Below are positions 34,831-45,448 of a stretch of 64,000 nt of DNA, piece after piece. A program made the translations under genes and the position numbers. The DNA is from Lumbricus terrestris (taxonomy: Eukaryota; Annelida; Clitellata; Crassiclitellata; Lumbricidae): the NCBI GenBank assembly GCA_949752735.1, contig OX457037.1:124001-188000 (forward strand). Direction: 5' to 3'. Position 1 is the stretch's first letter; the number at the start of each line of letters is the position of its first letter. The notes under the pieces were generated by a model. It did not search any database. It was not told the origin of the DNA and saw only the letters and a list, made by a program, of their open reading frames with translations.

Positions 34831-36002
34831 CATATCCATTCAATTTATACACAACTCGTGTTCAGTTCTTGGAGTGACTCTGAAAACAAAATGGTTCATC
34901 TATAGATTCAGAACCACCCTATAGAGTGATGGCTCATTTTAATATCAATCTCTACCAGCATGTGTATGAAGCAGGTGGGTGGAACCTCCACATCAAATAT
35001 GTGCCATGTCTACATCTCTAATTTTCCATTTCAGTTTTGCATTGTCTGTTGTTGCCTGTTGCAACATTCCACTATCCATTTGCTTTGCCAATGGAGTTCT
35101 TTTTCCCAAGCAGAGTTCTGAAGCCATTCAACCCACTCTAGCTGACCAACTGGACTCAACTAATTCATCATGAGATTGGATCTATTGGATCTGGAGTGAA
35201 GTTCAATGAGGCCATCATAGCTTTCTTCACATTTCCATTTCATCCCAACTGATTCATTTCTCTAAACTCCTCCACATAATATCACTAACCATTCTTTTGG
35301 GCAACACCCTCCTCTTCCTCTACACTTGGCAACACCCTGCTGAGCTCAGTCAAGCGTGACTTATCCTTACTCAGGCACCTGTCTCTACACATGAGCATTG
35401 AGCAGTAGGTCGTCACAGGTAGTGAACATTCTCAATAAGACATCTCTCACAAGTAACTGCACAGCTCTCAAGGAGGCATGTCTCATTGTATTATGACCTA
35501 ACACAGAAAGAGGGGAGTGTGTGCGCGAGGGAGCTCATCTAGTTTAGAATCAACTCCTCATCAAGTCATACATTGTATGCTACACATAGGCTAATATTCA
35601 AAGTGCTACACCTATCACCCATGCTTTGTCATACATACTACAGTACAGTCCTAACAGAAGCATACATATTCCCAGAGACAAAGCATAACTTGAAGATGAT
35701 CCTCATCAAAGTTACTCCATCAGCAGCTGAACATGAGAAGCCTTAATCCCAAGGACAGATCCCATGTCATCATGTCATCATGGATGTTTTTCACAGGAAA
35801 GAGGTCCTGGGAATCTAATGCTGGTAAACCCAAGGCATTCTGACTTATTACAGGATGATAGACATTAACCACACCATTACACAGATAATTTTGCTTTACT
35901 CTTGGCTACTTCCTGATTGTGAGAAATGTCAGACCGCTCTCGTCTCTTACAATGTCACCCTGTTCAGCCAACCAGATACAAACAGCCCATCTAGTATCCA
36001 TG
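34831..36002. other. No gene seen (intron)
   Basis: No exon is supported. A ~30-bp sequence (GAGCTCATCTAGTTTAGAAT) near 35530 resembles one near 34393 and may be a shared repeat fragment. Confidence 0.4.
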
Positions 36003-36010
36003 GTTGAGAC

Positions 36011-36354
36011 CAAGGCCGCAGCCAGGATTTCATTTCGGGGGGTGTTTCTTTTAGGTTCCTGTCCGAAAAAACTGATGACCTTCTTTGGTCATCCAACTGA
36101 AATCTTCAGAAAATGTCACCAATTTCCCATGCGAAAAAAACTGATGACCTTTTTTCTTAGTCGTCCAGCCAAATCTTCAGAAAATGTCACCAATTCATTC
36201 TATTTTTCCACATTTTTAATTTCGGGGGTGCTTTCATGGTTTTTATTGCATGGTTTTTACATCATGTGCTAGTAAATGCATTCTATTATTTTTTTACATC
36301 TTCCATTTCGAGGGGTGTTCAAACACCCAAAACACCCCCATAGCTACGGCCTTG
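36011..36354. mobile_element. hAT non-autonomous element, CAAGGCCG ends
   Basis: Ends CAAGGCCGCAGCCAGG and TAGCTACGGCCTTG. Flanks GTTGAGAC and GTTAAGTC agree at 6 of 8 positions, an aged 8-bp duplication. Contains an internal imperfect duplication of about 70 bp with AAATCTTCAGAAAATGTCAC. Confidence 0.8.
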
Positions 36355-36446
36355 GTTAAGTCTCCACCAAGCCTACTAGCCCTGTGGACTAAATGGACAG
36401 TCCTGAATAACAAATTGTCCACCATTGTAGTAGAGTAAAAGAGAGA

Positions 36447-36597
<151 letters not shown>

Positions 36598-37251
36598 AGA
36601 CAGAGAGAGACACGAGGAATGAATTTCAAGTAGAATTTGTTCCAGTTTCGCACACAATTGCTGATTAATTATCTGATCGTCTGCCCCCCCCCCCCCTCAG
36701 AGGCAGAGTCCAACGTCACCTGATCCAAAAGGACACTCATTATTATTCACAGCGCAGTACATGAATATTCAAAAGGACTTACATAGCATCAGTTGAGAAT
36801 GCTCTTCGTAATTTCCATTGATCTATGGATGCCATCATCATGCCGCATTCCATTCATGCAGTGACCTCGTAACTTAATACAAGAAACCTTTTGAAAATTA
36901 AACTGAATAACCATAGACAACAGCCACCAGAAACATTGATTGACCTTTCATCAATGATCACTGATGAGTGACTAATTATTTTATATTACTTTCCACAGAG
37001 AATATCAAATCTGTCCATATTTATCTCAAAGGTTCCCAGTCCACTGAAGGCAATCAGATGTTTAGAGCCAATTAACAGCTGTGAATTTCCAGCAACAAAC
37101 TGTAACCCATCCAAATTTTCCTTGTTACTTTTGAATGAAAGCACAAAGAGACTTCCTGTGTTTTACTATCAGAAAAGAGCTGGGGCAGAGGTAAAAAATG
37201 TTAAGATTACCAAAGCATAAAAATTCATGTAAATATTTAATGTAATATGTT
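36598..37251. other. No gene seen (intron)
   Basis: Includes a poly-C run near 36685. No exon or transposon ends found. Confidence 0.4.
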
Positions 37252-37259
37252 ACACTCGA

Positions 37260-37862
37260 CAGGGGTGGATCCAGGGGGCCAATCCGGCCATGGCCCCCAT
37301 TTAGATTTTTTTTTTTACTAGCTATTCTGGCTTGGAAAGTTGACGTGCCCCCCTGAGTAGTTTCGTAGGACCCTCCCACGCCCTACGATCCACGAGGTCT
37401 GTGCAAGGGCTTAAGAACACTAGGACTAAAAAATGTCATCAACTATTTTGGCGGATAAAACAGTATGTTTTTCTTGGGAATTCGACAAATGAATAAAAAA
37501 AAACATCAACTAGTTTGGCGGATAAAACAGTATGCTTTTCTTGGGAATTCGACAAATGAATAAAAAAAATCAACTAATTTGGCGGATAAAACAGTATGTT
37601 TTTCTTGGGAATTCGACAAATGAATAAAAAAAACCCATCAACTAGTTTGGCGGATAAAACAGTATGTTTTTCTTGGAAATTCGACAAATGAATAAAAAAA
37701 AACATCAACTAGTTTGGCGGATAAAATGGTATGTTTTTCTTGGGAATTCGACAAATGACTAAAAAAAGGTAATCAGATTCTGCGGTGACCAAGACGAAAT
37801 TTTTTCCCTGCCCCAAGACCACAAATTTTGGCCCCCTTCAAAAATTTCTGTATCCACCCTTG
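37260..37862. mobile_element. hAT non-autonomous element carrying five ~67-bp tandem repeats
   Basis: Ends CAGGGGTGGATCCAGGG and TGTATCCACCCTTG. Flanks ACACTCGA and ACACCCGA agree at 7 of 8. Within it, 37433-37768 holds five copies of a 65-68-bp unit containing TTTGGCGGATAAAACAGTAT and GAATTCGACAAATGAATAA. Confidence 0.88.
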
Positions 37863-37870
37863 ACACCCGA

Positions 37871-39376
37871 CGACCCATGACATAATTTTTATTTTAGTTA
37901 TCTGACTCCTCAGTTCTTTTCTGCTGGGGAACCTCCACTCCAAACTCCTCCCAACTACTAAAACATTGCTTCCAACTATGCACATAACACATAGATTGAT
38001 CAGTTGATAGTCAATTAACCAGTTAGATGTCAAAAATAGCACTTAATCAATAAAAATAACATTTGAAATTTCTTCTAGATTATCAGTACATATAGAAAAG
38101 AAACAGAGATATCATATTTACAGATCGTTGAAAGCGATGAATATTATGTTAGTGCAGATCCAAAATGGCCAATGGCAGCCAAATACAAATCAAGTCTTTG
38201 CTGCTCAACGACTGAAGAGAGAGAAGTCTCACAAATGAAAGTCTTTCTTTCTTCAGCACTGCAGCTGAGCTCTTAAGTTAACCTGAAAATTAGAAACATT
38301 GCATGCAATAGCACAAGTTTAAATGTTCCATGTTTTCACACAGCAGATCCTACGTTGAACGCTTTACATAATTATAGTGATTCTGCTGGTGTTAAAGGAT
38401 TTCCACAAATCACTAAACAGTTCACAAGTCACATAGCTTTTTTATTGGTCCCCCAAAATTTAAATTTCCTTATGATAAGAATTTATGATTAATTCTGTAG
38501 CACTGGCTAATACTTTTTAGTGTAAATAAAGCTCAAAGTATGAAAACTTGGTAAAAAAATATTTAAGAAATCCAAGGCTCTAAAACTCTGAACATCTTAG
38601 TCCAGAGATTTCCAGTGTCTTAGTCCTACAATCTGTGTAAGTCCCAAGATGCCAAGAGCCTTTGTCCTAAGACCCTAGGCATCTTACAAAGTCAAGATTT
38701 CCATAGTCTTAGGACTCCAAGTGCAAAACTATAATGACTAAAACAGACTTGACAGGTAGTCCAAAGACTTTCAATGTATTAGTCCGAAAAAACCACATGT
38801 GTCTTAGTGCTAAGACAATGGCATCATGTTTACTCTAATATCACAGTTGTGTAGTAAAATTGTAAATTCATTTAGAGCAGAATCAAATAGGAAGATATCT
38901 CTTTACAAATGTTTACAAGAAAGGTCTTCACATTATGATTAGCATATCTGACAAGTTGGATTTTTGTCATTATATAAAGAATTTTTAACATTTATAAAAA
39001 TAGTGCATTCAATTTTGTATGAAATGGTATCTCACTTCTTTACATATTAATGTCATTGTGAAGATGATGTCAATTCAGCATAATGACCTAAAAGGTAGAA
39101 CTTATTGATTAATTGACTGATTGATTAAAGAAACTTAGAATTTCTGTTGCAAAACTTAATTACAACCATATTTGTAAAAAATTATGGAAGTTTGCACTGC
39201 AAAATAAATTTCCTTTAATCAACCAAACGAGAGAATATAGAATAATTCATTCTGCACCATAACCGTCTGGTCTGATTGGTTGACCTATATCACAGCTGTC
39301 CAATAGAATAACCGATTTACTATGCTATGCTATTACGCTGGAGAACATGAAAAGTCTGATATTGCTCAACACTGTC
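37871..39376. other. No gene seen; degenerate CTTAGTCC words
   Basis: 38570-38815 holds loosely repeated TCTTAGTCCTAAG-type words in both orientations. Too degenerate to define a unit. Confidence 0.35.
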
Positions 39377-40025
39377 TACAGAGTGTGCCAACCCCCACAG
39401 GTTTTTTGCCAATATCTTGGCCAAAAGTAAGAATTTCAAAATGAAATTTTACGTTTTTAAAGACAATTTATATTTACACATGATGGCCAGATTTCATCAA
39501 AATATTTCAAACAGAACAAAAGTTATACCACTTTTAGGGAGGCCACCCACCGTTTTTTGATGATTCAAAAACGTAATGCAGCAAAAAGTAGCAAAAACAC
39601 GATTTTATTAAGCCATATATCTCAAATAACTGAACATTATCATATAGCCATGATATTGACAGATGATCATTATTACTACTATTTTAAACAGAAACAGGGT
39701 ACCAGTGTAGCCGCAGGTCACTATGAAGTCACTTAGCAAGACGATAATCAAGTTGATAAATAAGGAATCTGTCAGATTAATAATTTTGCAATTAAAACAA
39801 TAAAATTCAAATTTCTAATAAATATGGAAATAACCAAGGTGTCAACGACAGACAAACTGTGTATTGAGACACCTCATGAGCAAGATCCTGGAGATATTAT
39901 AAGGCTATGAGCAACGTTTACTCTGATAAACAGTGAGAGCGCAAAAATTACAAATTAAGCTGAGATTTAAGAGATTTGCCTTGAACGGAGATCGGCTCAA
40001 TGTCGATTGTTCTGGTTTTATTGAG

Positions 40026-40272
40026 AATGCCAATGACCCTAAATCTACTGATTTGAACCCGATGGATTGATAATTAATTGCGGAGAGCTATGATGGAGAA
40101 ATATCACAATCTGCAACCAAACCCAAGAGCAGTAAGAGAATTGATGGGCGCATTGGAGTTGATATGGGAAGATTCGCCTTTTGAACGCGTCAACCGAGCC
40201 ATCAAGAACTTTGCAAAGAGACTCAAAATAAGTTCTGGCACTGGTGGTGGGCACATTGAATACAAGTTGTGA
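40026..40272 (+). pseudogene. Tc1/mariner transposase C-terminal remnant
   Basis: Reads NDPKSTDLNPMD, then a stop and frame change, then PNPRAVRELMGALELIWEDS and AIKNFAKRLKISSGTGGGHI with EYKL. S-x-DLNPxD is the block holding the last catalytic Asp of DD(x)D transposases in this superfamily. The AIxxFxxRL...GGGHIE ending is its usual C-terminus. The earlier catalytic residues are missing or unreadable. Coding similarity resumes past the nested hAT copy (KFIPNQLFEV at about 40778). Confidence 0.8.
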
Positions 40273-40285
40273 ATCACTATCAAGT

Positions 40286-40775
40286 TAGGGCTGCCAACTT
40301 TTGATTTTGCCATTCCGGGACGCCCGCAGTCACTAGACAAAATTATGACATTTAGGCTATACCAATTTACAACGTCCACAAAGACTCCACATAGCCTATA
40401 GGTCTATTTCTTATTTATAATATTATGCATAGGCACAAAGTCGTGGAAATAAGCACGTCATCTATCAAAAAAGCATTAGGACGGGCTAACAGTACATAGA
40501 CACAATAGGCTATGCTACAGAATGACAGGTTTATAAAGTTTTCAAGACTTGAACCCAGAGCTGTCTAGCATTCGATTTTCAGCCAACAACGTTAAGCTTA
40601 ATAGAGCGCAGACCGCAAAGTCACCACACAACTTGCCGAGTTTTGTGTGCAAAAAAACAACATTTTGTCAAGTGCATCTCAAATTCCGGGACAATTTGAG
40701 ATCAATCCGGGACACGGGACGCACAGAGCCGATTCCGGGACTGTCCCGGCGAATTCGGGACGGTTGGCAGCCCTA
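40286..40775 (-). mobile_element. hAT non-autonomous element, family TAGGGCTGCC, copy 2
   Basis: Ends TAGGGCTGCCAACTTTTG and GACGGTTGGCAGCCCTA, flanked by TATCAAGT on both sides (40278-40285, 40776-40783). At 490 bp it is an internally deleted relative of the 860-bp copies. It is nested in the mariner-like element and so is younger than it. Confidence 0.93.
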
Positions 40776-41052
40776 TATCAAGTTCATTCCCAACCAGTTA
40801 TTTGAGGTGTGACTTAATAAAATCGTGTTTTTGCCACTTTTTGTTGTGTTACATTTTTGAATCGTCAAAAAACGGTGGGTGGCCTCCCTAAAAGTGGTAT
40901 AACTTTTGTTCTGTTTGAAATATTTTGATGAAATCTGGCCATCATGTGTAAATATGAATTGTCTTTAAGACTAAAATTACATTTTTGAAATTCTTACTTT
41001 TGGCCAAGATATTGGCAAAACACCGGGGGGGGGGGGGTTGGCGCACCCTGTA

Positions 41053-42255
41053 TATTCTTTAAAATCCTCAGATAATGTTTCCTCATTCAGCAGAACTTAG
41101 GTCAGTAATTGCATTGATCAGTTGAATGTATTTGAAAGGCGATAACCAAACCTTTCAAACAATGCATGGTATTTATGTCTGTTTATTTGGCCAAGGACAA
41201 CAAAATGGTGGTCAATATTCAACTGAAGGCCCTTCTACACTTGTCTGCCTTGATTAGTACTGCATAAATGTAATTAAATCTAATAATGGTATATTTGATC
41301 AAAATATGCTGCAAAATGGTGATCACAGCCTAAAAACGTATTTCAACCAGTTTCTGGAACTTGGCATGGCATGAATTTGAGACTCGTATCGGAGAGTAGA
41401 TCACATAATTATTATTAGAAGACAGGATGAGTGATTGAATTGTAGACAATGACTAGAACCTGTCAAGTCATGGATTAAAGTCAGAGAAAACAAAGATTAA
41501 CTAATAACTGAACAGAAGTCTTAAAAATTACTATAACTCCAACATTTGACCAAATCCTCTTCATCTGACTTCAGAGTGTGCAGAAGAGAGTTGGTCACTT
41601 TCGATACAGATTTCTTTAGAAGTCACTTCCACAGTTTTCAGTCGATTGTTGACAGTCATTTTGTTGTCCAATGCTTTTCTGTTGCTCTAGTCATGCATAT
41701 CTTCTCTCAGAAAAAGACGACTTCACTGGTAAACCTTCTGGAAAAATTCTTCGAATATTATTCTGTATCTTCAGAGGAGTCTATGTTTGCAAGTGATGGA
41801 AAAATTATTACGATGGCATTCGTCTTCCTCATTCACGAAGTCATATATAGGCCTACAAATGGCCATTTTGCACATCAACATTCTTTGGTGTCAAGACCAC
41901 TTGAAGTCCTAATGCACTCAAGCTGATAAAAATTCAGCAACACAAGTTCATCTACCTGGTTATAAAAATCACCTGAAAGCAAATCAATTGACTCCCTTCA
42001 GCAGCAGGTGCCTTATTAATGTTCACGCCACAAATTCAAAATCCTCGATGACTTTAGGTGTACATTCCAACAAACATGCAACATGCAAAACAGTAAAGCA
42101 CACAGAAAATGCAACAGTTTCCCGATTGTGCATTGCAATGTTGTCAACATGTGAGCCACATATTCAATTATTCATTACTCTTACAGTTAAAGGATTGAGC
42201 TTACTGCAGTATCATTCCTCCATTCCTCATAGCAATGCTCGCTCAAGTAGCATTT
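41053..42255. other. No gene supported
   Basis: A 126-codon plus-strand frame at 41546-41926 lacks motifs and splice signals. I treat it as chance. Confidence 0.35.
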
Positions 42256-42257
42256 CA

Positions 42258-42284
42258 GTGTAAGTAAGTAAGTAAGTAAGTAGT
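42258..42284. repeat. (GTAA)n microsatellite
   Basis: Six to seven units. Confidence 0.9.
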
Positions 42285-42929
42285 GTATCCCGAACCAATC
42301 AAGAACCAGTCTCCCATCTCTTAAGCTACAATACCCAGCTACATTCAAATCAAACAAAAGAGAAAATTTATATACTGCAACATTCATTGACTGAAAACAA
42401 AGACACAGACGACAGTAAGACCTATGTATACAGCAATTTCTATAGCACCTTACAAGAACCTCACAAATATGGCAGCAACTTACTCAAACACACATCAACA
42501 TCTCAGGTAATCAAAGCAACTCTCAAGCAGGGTATCAGTGTTTCACGGAGTCCTGCATAGAATGGATGGATCCAGAGTTTAACGACAGCCTATGAAATTT
42601 GAGGCCATTGCTGCCAAAAATTTCTTTGGCATTTTACAGCGGGCCTTACTTTTAGACATTCACAAACCAATGGGATGCCTAGAAAATTGTGACAACAGAT
42701 GTGGAAGATTGTCAGATAAAGGAGACAAAAGGTATTCTGAAGAAAAATTGTGGACTTGGTACACGTATACAGTGCTAGAGGTATTGAGTAAATTTGGCCA
42801 ACCCCTCCACTAAATAATGCACAGATCCATCCATCTGTGAATTTCTAATAATTTAGAACTGAAAATGGTATTTTCAAATTAATTCCAAACTTCAACACTG
42901 CTTCATTTTGTAACTCTGTTGATTGTGAT

Positions 42930-43371
42930 TTGTGACACAGGGGCTCAAAACCCATCACATGTCGGATTTTGACCTTTTGATTTAGTCATATGCTACAATG
43001 ACCATGCTCTAAAACGCTTTTAACACAATGAAATAATCTTTTTTCTAACAAAATTTGAGCTCGTTTGATTCTTTCATTAGTTTATAGTGAAAAAATAAAA
43101 TAAAAAGTTACTGAATATTCGTGTCATCCAGGTCTACTGAATCCACTAAGTTATTATTCTTAAATTTTTCTGGGCATTAGAGGCATATATTCTGAATCAG
43201 ATAACCCAAACGGCATCAAAATCGGTTCACTACTTCGCAAATTAGGGCGAATTCACAGTCATATACTGAATTGAAGAATAAACTGCATTCTTTACCCCTC
43301 TCGCCTATTTCGGCGTCTAGCGCAATATCTAGGAAGCGACAAACGACGGGTTTTGAGCCCCTGCGTCACAT
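42930..43371. mobile_element. Non-autonomous element, GTGACRCAGGGGCTC ends
   Basis: GTGACACAGGGGCTCAAAAC at 42932 is matched inverted by GTTTTGAGCCCCTGCGTCAC ending at 43369. About 440 bp, no ORF. Target duplication not resolved, so no superfamily given. Confidence 0.75.
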
Positions 43372-44293
43372 TTGGTTCTATTCAAATTACAAAATAGCTG
43401 TCCATATTAAAATACGACCACTGAAATCTTAAAATGCAGAGTGAACAAAGGAAGACCTAATTTATAAAAAAAACATTGAACCACCAATGAGAGTTTAAAG
43501 AATTCTCTGCAGTTGAATTAAGTCTAAAAATCCAACATCCTGTTACAAAAATTGAAGAAGCACCGATTCAGTTTGAGTTGTCTGTCAATTTCTGCCAAAA
43601 CGACTTCACGTATCCAAGTCTTTTTGTCAACTTATCCCATTCACCTCTGTGGAATGGTTGAGGATCTAGCCCCTCTCTCTCTCCTCTGCTTTACAACAAA
43701 ACCAAGGAGCCAAGGACCATAGAGAAATTGGCTACATTTCAAAGAAGCATGTTTATGGAAAAGAAACCTTTGCTACAGAACTCAAACCAACAGCTAAGAA
43801 AACAAGTGCAATGCGTGAGAAACAGCAGCTAGTCTCAAATGCAGTCGAACAAAAACTAGCCTATGACTAAAACTTGATCTTCATTCGCTTTGAGTCTCGT
43901 GTAGATGCAAAATATCTTTTAAAACATAAAAATAGAATTCGAGAAAATCATTCAGATGACAAACACAAAAGTGCAACACTTGCAAACAATTCTGCTTTCT
44001 GATAACTTTGATCAAAATATTAACTAATCGTAAAACACCATTCACATAAATGCTGTTGGCACTGTTGAATGTTCCACACATTGTCTGACTCCCTGTTCTG
44101 CAAGACATTCTCTGTTACTTCAGAACTCTCAGCACAACTAATTCTGAACATTACTTAGTACATGAATCATTCATTAGCTCATTTCTCAGGTGCCCTGCTC
44201 TAAGCATGAAGCCTTCTTCCCAGATCTTCATTTACAAATATTGTTCAAACAGGAGTACCACGTAATTGACTGAACCAATAATCCCTGCCGAAC
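43372..44293. other. No gene seen (intron)
   Basis: Featureless AT-rich DNA. Confidence 0.4.
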
Positions 44294-44457
44294 CTGAATG
44301 TCGTCCTTGGTCTTATTAGTCTCATCATATAAGAAGACGATCCTTTGATCAACAACCACATCAATTATTCGAACAGCATAATGTATGAACTGACAAACAT
44401 CTTCCGGTTGTTCACAGTTAGCAGATGTTTTAAGTACCATGGAAAACGTAAAGCCAT
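44294..44457 (-). CDS. Possible alternative exon after the TM exon, low confidence
   Basis: A 164-nt segment between acceptor GGTCTCATGTAG and donor ATTCAG|GTTCGG, phase 1 in and phase 0 out. It encodes DGFTFSMVLKTSANCEQPED, then VCQFIHYAVRIIDVVVDQRI and FLYDETNKTKDDIQ. Composition is protein-like, and phase 1 matches the TM exon's exit. A phase-0 terminal exon candidate lies at 34751-34822. Against it: the acceptor tract is poor and the frame runs on past the donor. It could instead be a decayed transposon segment. Confidence 0.3.
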
Positions 44458-44749
44458 CTACATGAGACCATTTAACTAGAAAACAATTAGATACACCAGA
44501 TACTCCTTATAACAATCTTAGGCAGACATAATTATATAATTATCATCATCAAATCAAGGATCAACTTGCAACAACTCTGATTTAAAGCCAGGTTGATTCA
44601 AAAGCTGTTCAGCAATTTACGATTCATATTCCAAGAATTATTTATCAGAATGATGACCTAATGATAAGTAGGATCTGGTGTATGCACCACGGAACTAACA
44701 ATAGTCACAGCTTTATCACAAATGCTTAGATTTTAACAAAGATAACAAC

Positions 44750-45121
44750 CAGTGCTGTCTTGAGACATGTACACAATGGGCAGTTGTCTGAGGCCCCATA
44801 ATTCCAGGGCCCAGACCAGAGAAAATTACTGCATACATAATATCTGCAGTGATTCTACACATGGCAGAATTGAAACGTTTTGGATACTTAGCTATGAGTG
44901 CAGGGATGTCACAGGATTTGTTAGAAACAACCTGCTTTATTTTAGGTCAGTGGTGTTGGTCTATATTAGTCACATTTTTATGGATTATGGAATAATAATA
45001 TAATGAGACATTGTTGTGGTCAGTCTGATTTCATTTGCCATTTAAATTTTTATGCTGTGTACGGGTGGGTACCCAGAGTATTGCTCTGACCAGGGTGTAG
45101 AACACTATCAAGACAGCACAG
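44750..45121. mobile_element. hAT-like element, CAGTGCTGTCTTGA ends
   Basis: Ends CAGTGCTGTCTTGAG and TCAAGACAGCACAG. Flanks ATAACAAC and ATAAGAAC agree at 7 of 8. GGCCCC and GGGCCC words near the left end. The short open frame inside is not a transposase I recognise. Confidence 0.7.
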
Positions 45122-45328
45122 ATAAGAACCATGTAATTTTCTCTCTCTCTCTCTCTCTTTCTCTTCTGATCACAGAAGGGAAATTTGCTGATGGAAACAC
45201 AAATCATTAAAGAAATTCAAACAACCAAGTGCTTTTGGTGATACAATTTTCCAGCAAATTTTCAGAACTCTGGAAGGTTTGTAGAAGTGATATTAATTTT
45301 GCAGTTAATAGTAAAAATTCTCTCTTAC

Positions 45329-45448
45329 CCGCTTTGTTCTTCTTCTTCAGACAACAGCAAATGAGAATGGTGACTGCTACGATTAGCAATGCACCTCCGA
45401 CACCAACAACAACTCCTATTATTATTTTGTCTTTTTCTGATAATCCAC
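45329..45448 (-). CDS. Transmembrane exon of a single-pass receptor
   Basis: Acceptor TTCTGTAACCTTTCAG and donor GCGG|GTAAGA bound a 120-nt exon, phase 1 in and phase 1 out. It encodes GLSEKDKIIIGVVVGVGG, then ALLIVAVTILICCCLKKKNK and A. The hydrophobic run of about 22 residues with Gly-rich start, Cys cluster and a following KKKNK stop-transfer signal is a classic type I membrane segment, so the N-terminal side is extracellular. The upstream stalk exon at 48421 joins through a split Gly codon. Downstream, the split Asp codon joins the micro-exon at 29302. Phase-1 exon borders are typical of extracellular modules (Ig, FN3) in animal receptors. The ectodomain itself is not in this window. Confidence 0.85.

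Larger units (their letters stand above)
39379..41050. mobile_element. Tc1/mariner-like element with ~230-bp inverted ends
   Basis: Ends CAGAGTGTGCCAACCCCC and its counterpart TTGGCGCACCCTG, each bordered by TA (39377-39378, 41051-41052). Inverted ends extend about 230 bp (39379-39610 with 40815-41050), including GGGAGGCCACCCACCGTTTT. A transposase C-terminal remnant is inside, and a hAT copy has inserted at 40286. Confidence 0.85.

Noticed and set aside
41546..41926. 126-codon plus-strand frame
   Set aside because: No motif, no splice-site support on either side, and no repeat or phase link to other exons. Length is attainable by chance in 64 kb.
42592..42813. 73-codon frame between GGATGGATCC-like words, considered as a small transposon
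   Set aside because: The inverted words are short and partly simple sequence, and no target duplication could be read.
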